64,000 bases of DNA from QWQI01 sp964608915 (GTDB taxonomy: Bacteria; Planctomycetota; Planctomycetia; Isosphaerales; Isosphaeraceae): contig CAZSQA010000002.1 in the NCBI GenBank assembly GCA_964608915.1, positions 213,231 to 277,230 of the forward strand. The letters run 5' to 3'. The number at the start of each line of letters is the position of its first letter. Position 1 is the stretch's first letter. The position numbers and the translations under genes are program-made. Below the pieces are notes generated by a model. It saw only the letters and a program-made list of their open reading frames with translations. It was not told where the DNA came from and ran no database searches. Shown piece by piece: positions 63,446 through 64,000 of the stretch.

Positions 63446-64000
63446 CTATAATTGCAATCGCATTAATACGTCTTCTGCCTTGACTCCAGACTCGTTACAG
63501 ACCGAGATTATACCGAGTCTTCTCTGAACAAAGTCTACGCTTAAATGAGTGAGGCAATTCCAGTAGTTTTGAACTACGTACAATGATTCGGGATTATCAA
63601 CTCCTGCAGCACGAAGCACAATTATCGCAGCTTGACGAAACTTGAGTCTCGCCAATTCTAGCCTTTGTGTATCTGCGCAAAGACAAGCGAGATTATTGAG
63701 TACTCGAGCTTTATCAAACGGGTCACACCTTTCCAGATTATCAAAGATATCCAGAGATCGTATGAAGTGCATTTCAGCATCCTTAACTTGACCTAATTCT
63801 CTGAGAAATTCGCCGTAAGAGCAGCGACAATCTGCCACAAATCGGTGATTTGTGCCCAATGAGGCCTCAAACACGGATAGAACTTTGGTGAACAGGGACT
63901 CGGCATCTTCGTATCGCTTCATTCGTTGATATAACTCGGCCAACCTAAAGCCTGTTATGCACTTGATCCGATGACTTTCCTGAGCAGGATTCCGAGCATT
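63446..64000 (-). CDS. TPR-repeat protein (partial, 5' end outside window)
   Basis: The frame is open from the window edge to a TAG at 63446-63448, giving at least 185 residues. An internal TTG at 63943 would give 165, but TPR-like sequence (RLAELYQRMKRYEDAE) spans that point, so the real start is beyond 64000. About three tetratricopeptide-like helical pairs are visible (AELYQRMKRYEDAESLF, CSYGEFLRELGQVKDAEMHF, LNNLACLCADTQRLELARLKF). Such stretches often form the C-terminal part of planctomycete Ser/Thr kinases or scaffold proteins. Codon use is richer in A/T (TTA, ATA, AGG) than its neighbours. No catalytic domain is in view. Confidence 0.8.
   Translation of the reverse strand, partial: NARNPAQESHRIKCITGFRLAELYQRMKRYEDAESLFTKVLSVFEASLGTNHRFVADCRCSYGEFLRELGQVKDAEMHFIRSLDIFDNLERCDPFDKARVLNNLACLCADTQRLELARLKFRQAAIIVLRAAGVDNPESLYVVQNYWNCLTHLSVDFVQRRLGIISVCNESGVKAEDVLMRLQL

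Overview
The window looks like chromosomal DNA of a planctomycete (Planctomycetota). The evidence is the combination of two DUF1559 pseudopilin-like proteins, a Tat-exported DUF1501 protein, a ThuA/beta-propeller/HEAT/cytochrome c fusion, an FG-GAP (VCBS) protein, a Tad-type pilus locus with planctomycete-style TadE/TadG proteins, a pseudokinase/PEGA/sulfatase-modifying-factor fusion and a giant Ca-binding surface protein with an LEPR-XLL-like N-terminus. Base composition is GC-rich throughout, so many long antisense frames are open and meaningless. I cannot fix the order or genus from sequence reading alone.

Layout. (1) 1-7914, all minus strand: a Tad-like pilus locus read right to left. It holds a pseudokinase-PEGA-FGE fusion, the CpaF/TadA ATPase, a Flp-like pilin with its own terminator, a TadV prepilin peptidase, a 59-residue membrane peptide, a TadE-like protein and a TadG-like protein that runs off the left edge. 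(2) 7915-9434: about 1.5 kb without protein genes, holding a tRNA-Ala(GGC). (3) 9435-18418, all plus strand: a GalU-like uridylyltransferase, a GHMP-kinase/UDP-sugar pyrophosphorylase fusion and a UDP-hexose 4-epimerase, followed by a DevBCA/MacB-like exporter (permease, ATPase, membrane fusion protein). (4) 18446-27795: a YbjN-like protein, a 1416-residue orphan and the large ThuA/heme protein. (5) 27988-33649, minus strand: a compact run of membrane protein, dienelactone-hydrolase-like protein, phosphoribosyltransferase, Trx-like/heme/PDZ protein, FG-GAP protein and a 103-residue protein; the last three are joined by ATGA start/stop overlaps. (6) 33888-35766: two xylose-isomerase-like TIM barrel proteins. 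(7) 36049-37389: MoaA with a Cys-rich partner. (8) 37559-41429: two DUF1559 proteins around a Cys-rich secreted protein, then a membrane-anchored redoxin. (9) 41447-49514: a DUF1501 pair, a low-complexity secreted protein, a GNAT and a thioredoxin-NHL protein. (10) 49515-63296: a 4593-residue RTX-like surface protein built by nested internal duplication, then an AT-richer TPR gene cut by the right edge.

Much of the window serves the envelope and cell surface: pilus biogenesis, nucleotide-sugar supply, an exporter, secreted heme or Ca-binding proteins and pseudopilins. The parts I would examine first are the pseudokinase fusion at the head of the Tad locus, the 1416-residue orphan, the reversed-order kinase/pyrophosphorylase fusion, the ATGA-coupled trio and the nested duplications of the giant protein. 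I saw no CRISPR array, intact insertion sequence, phage or recognisable defence system.
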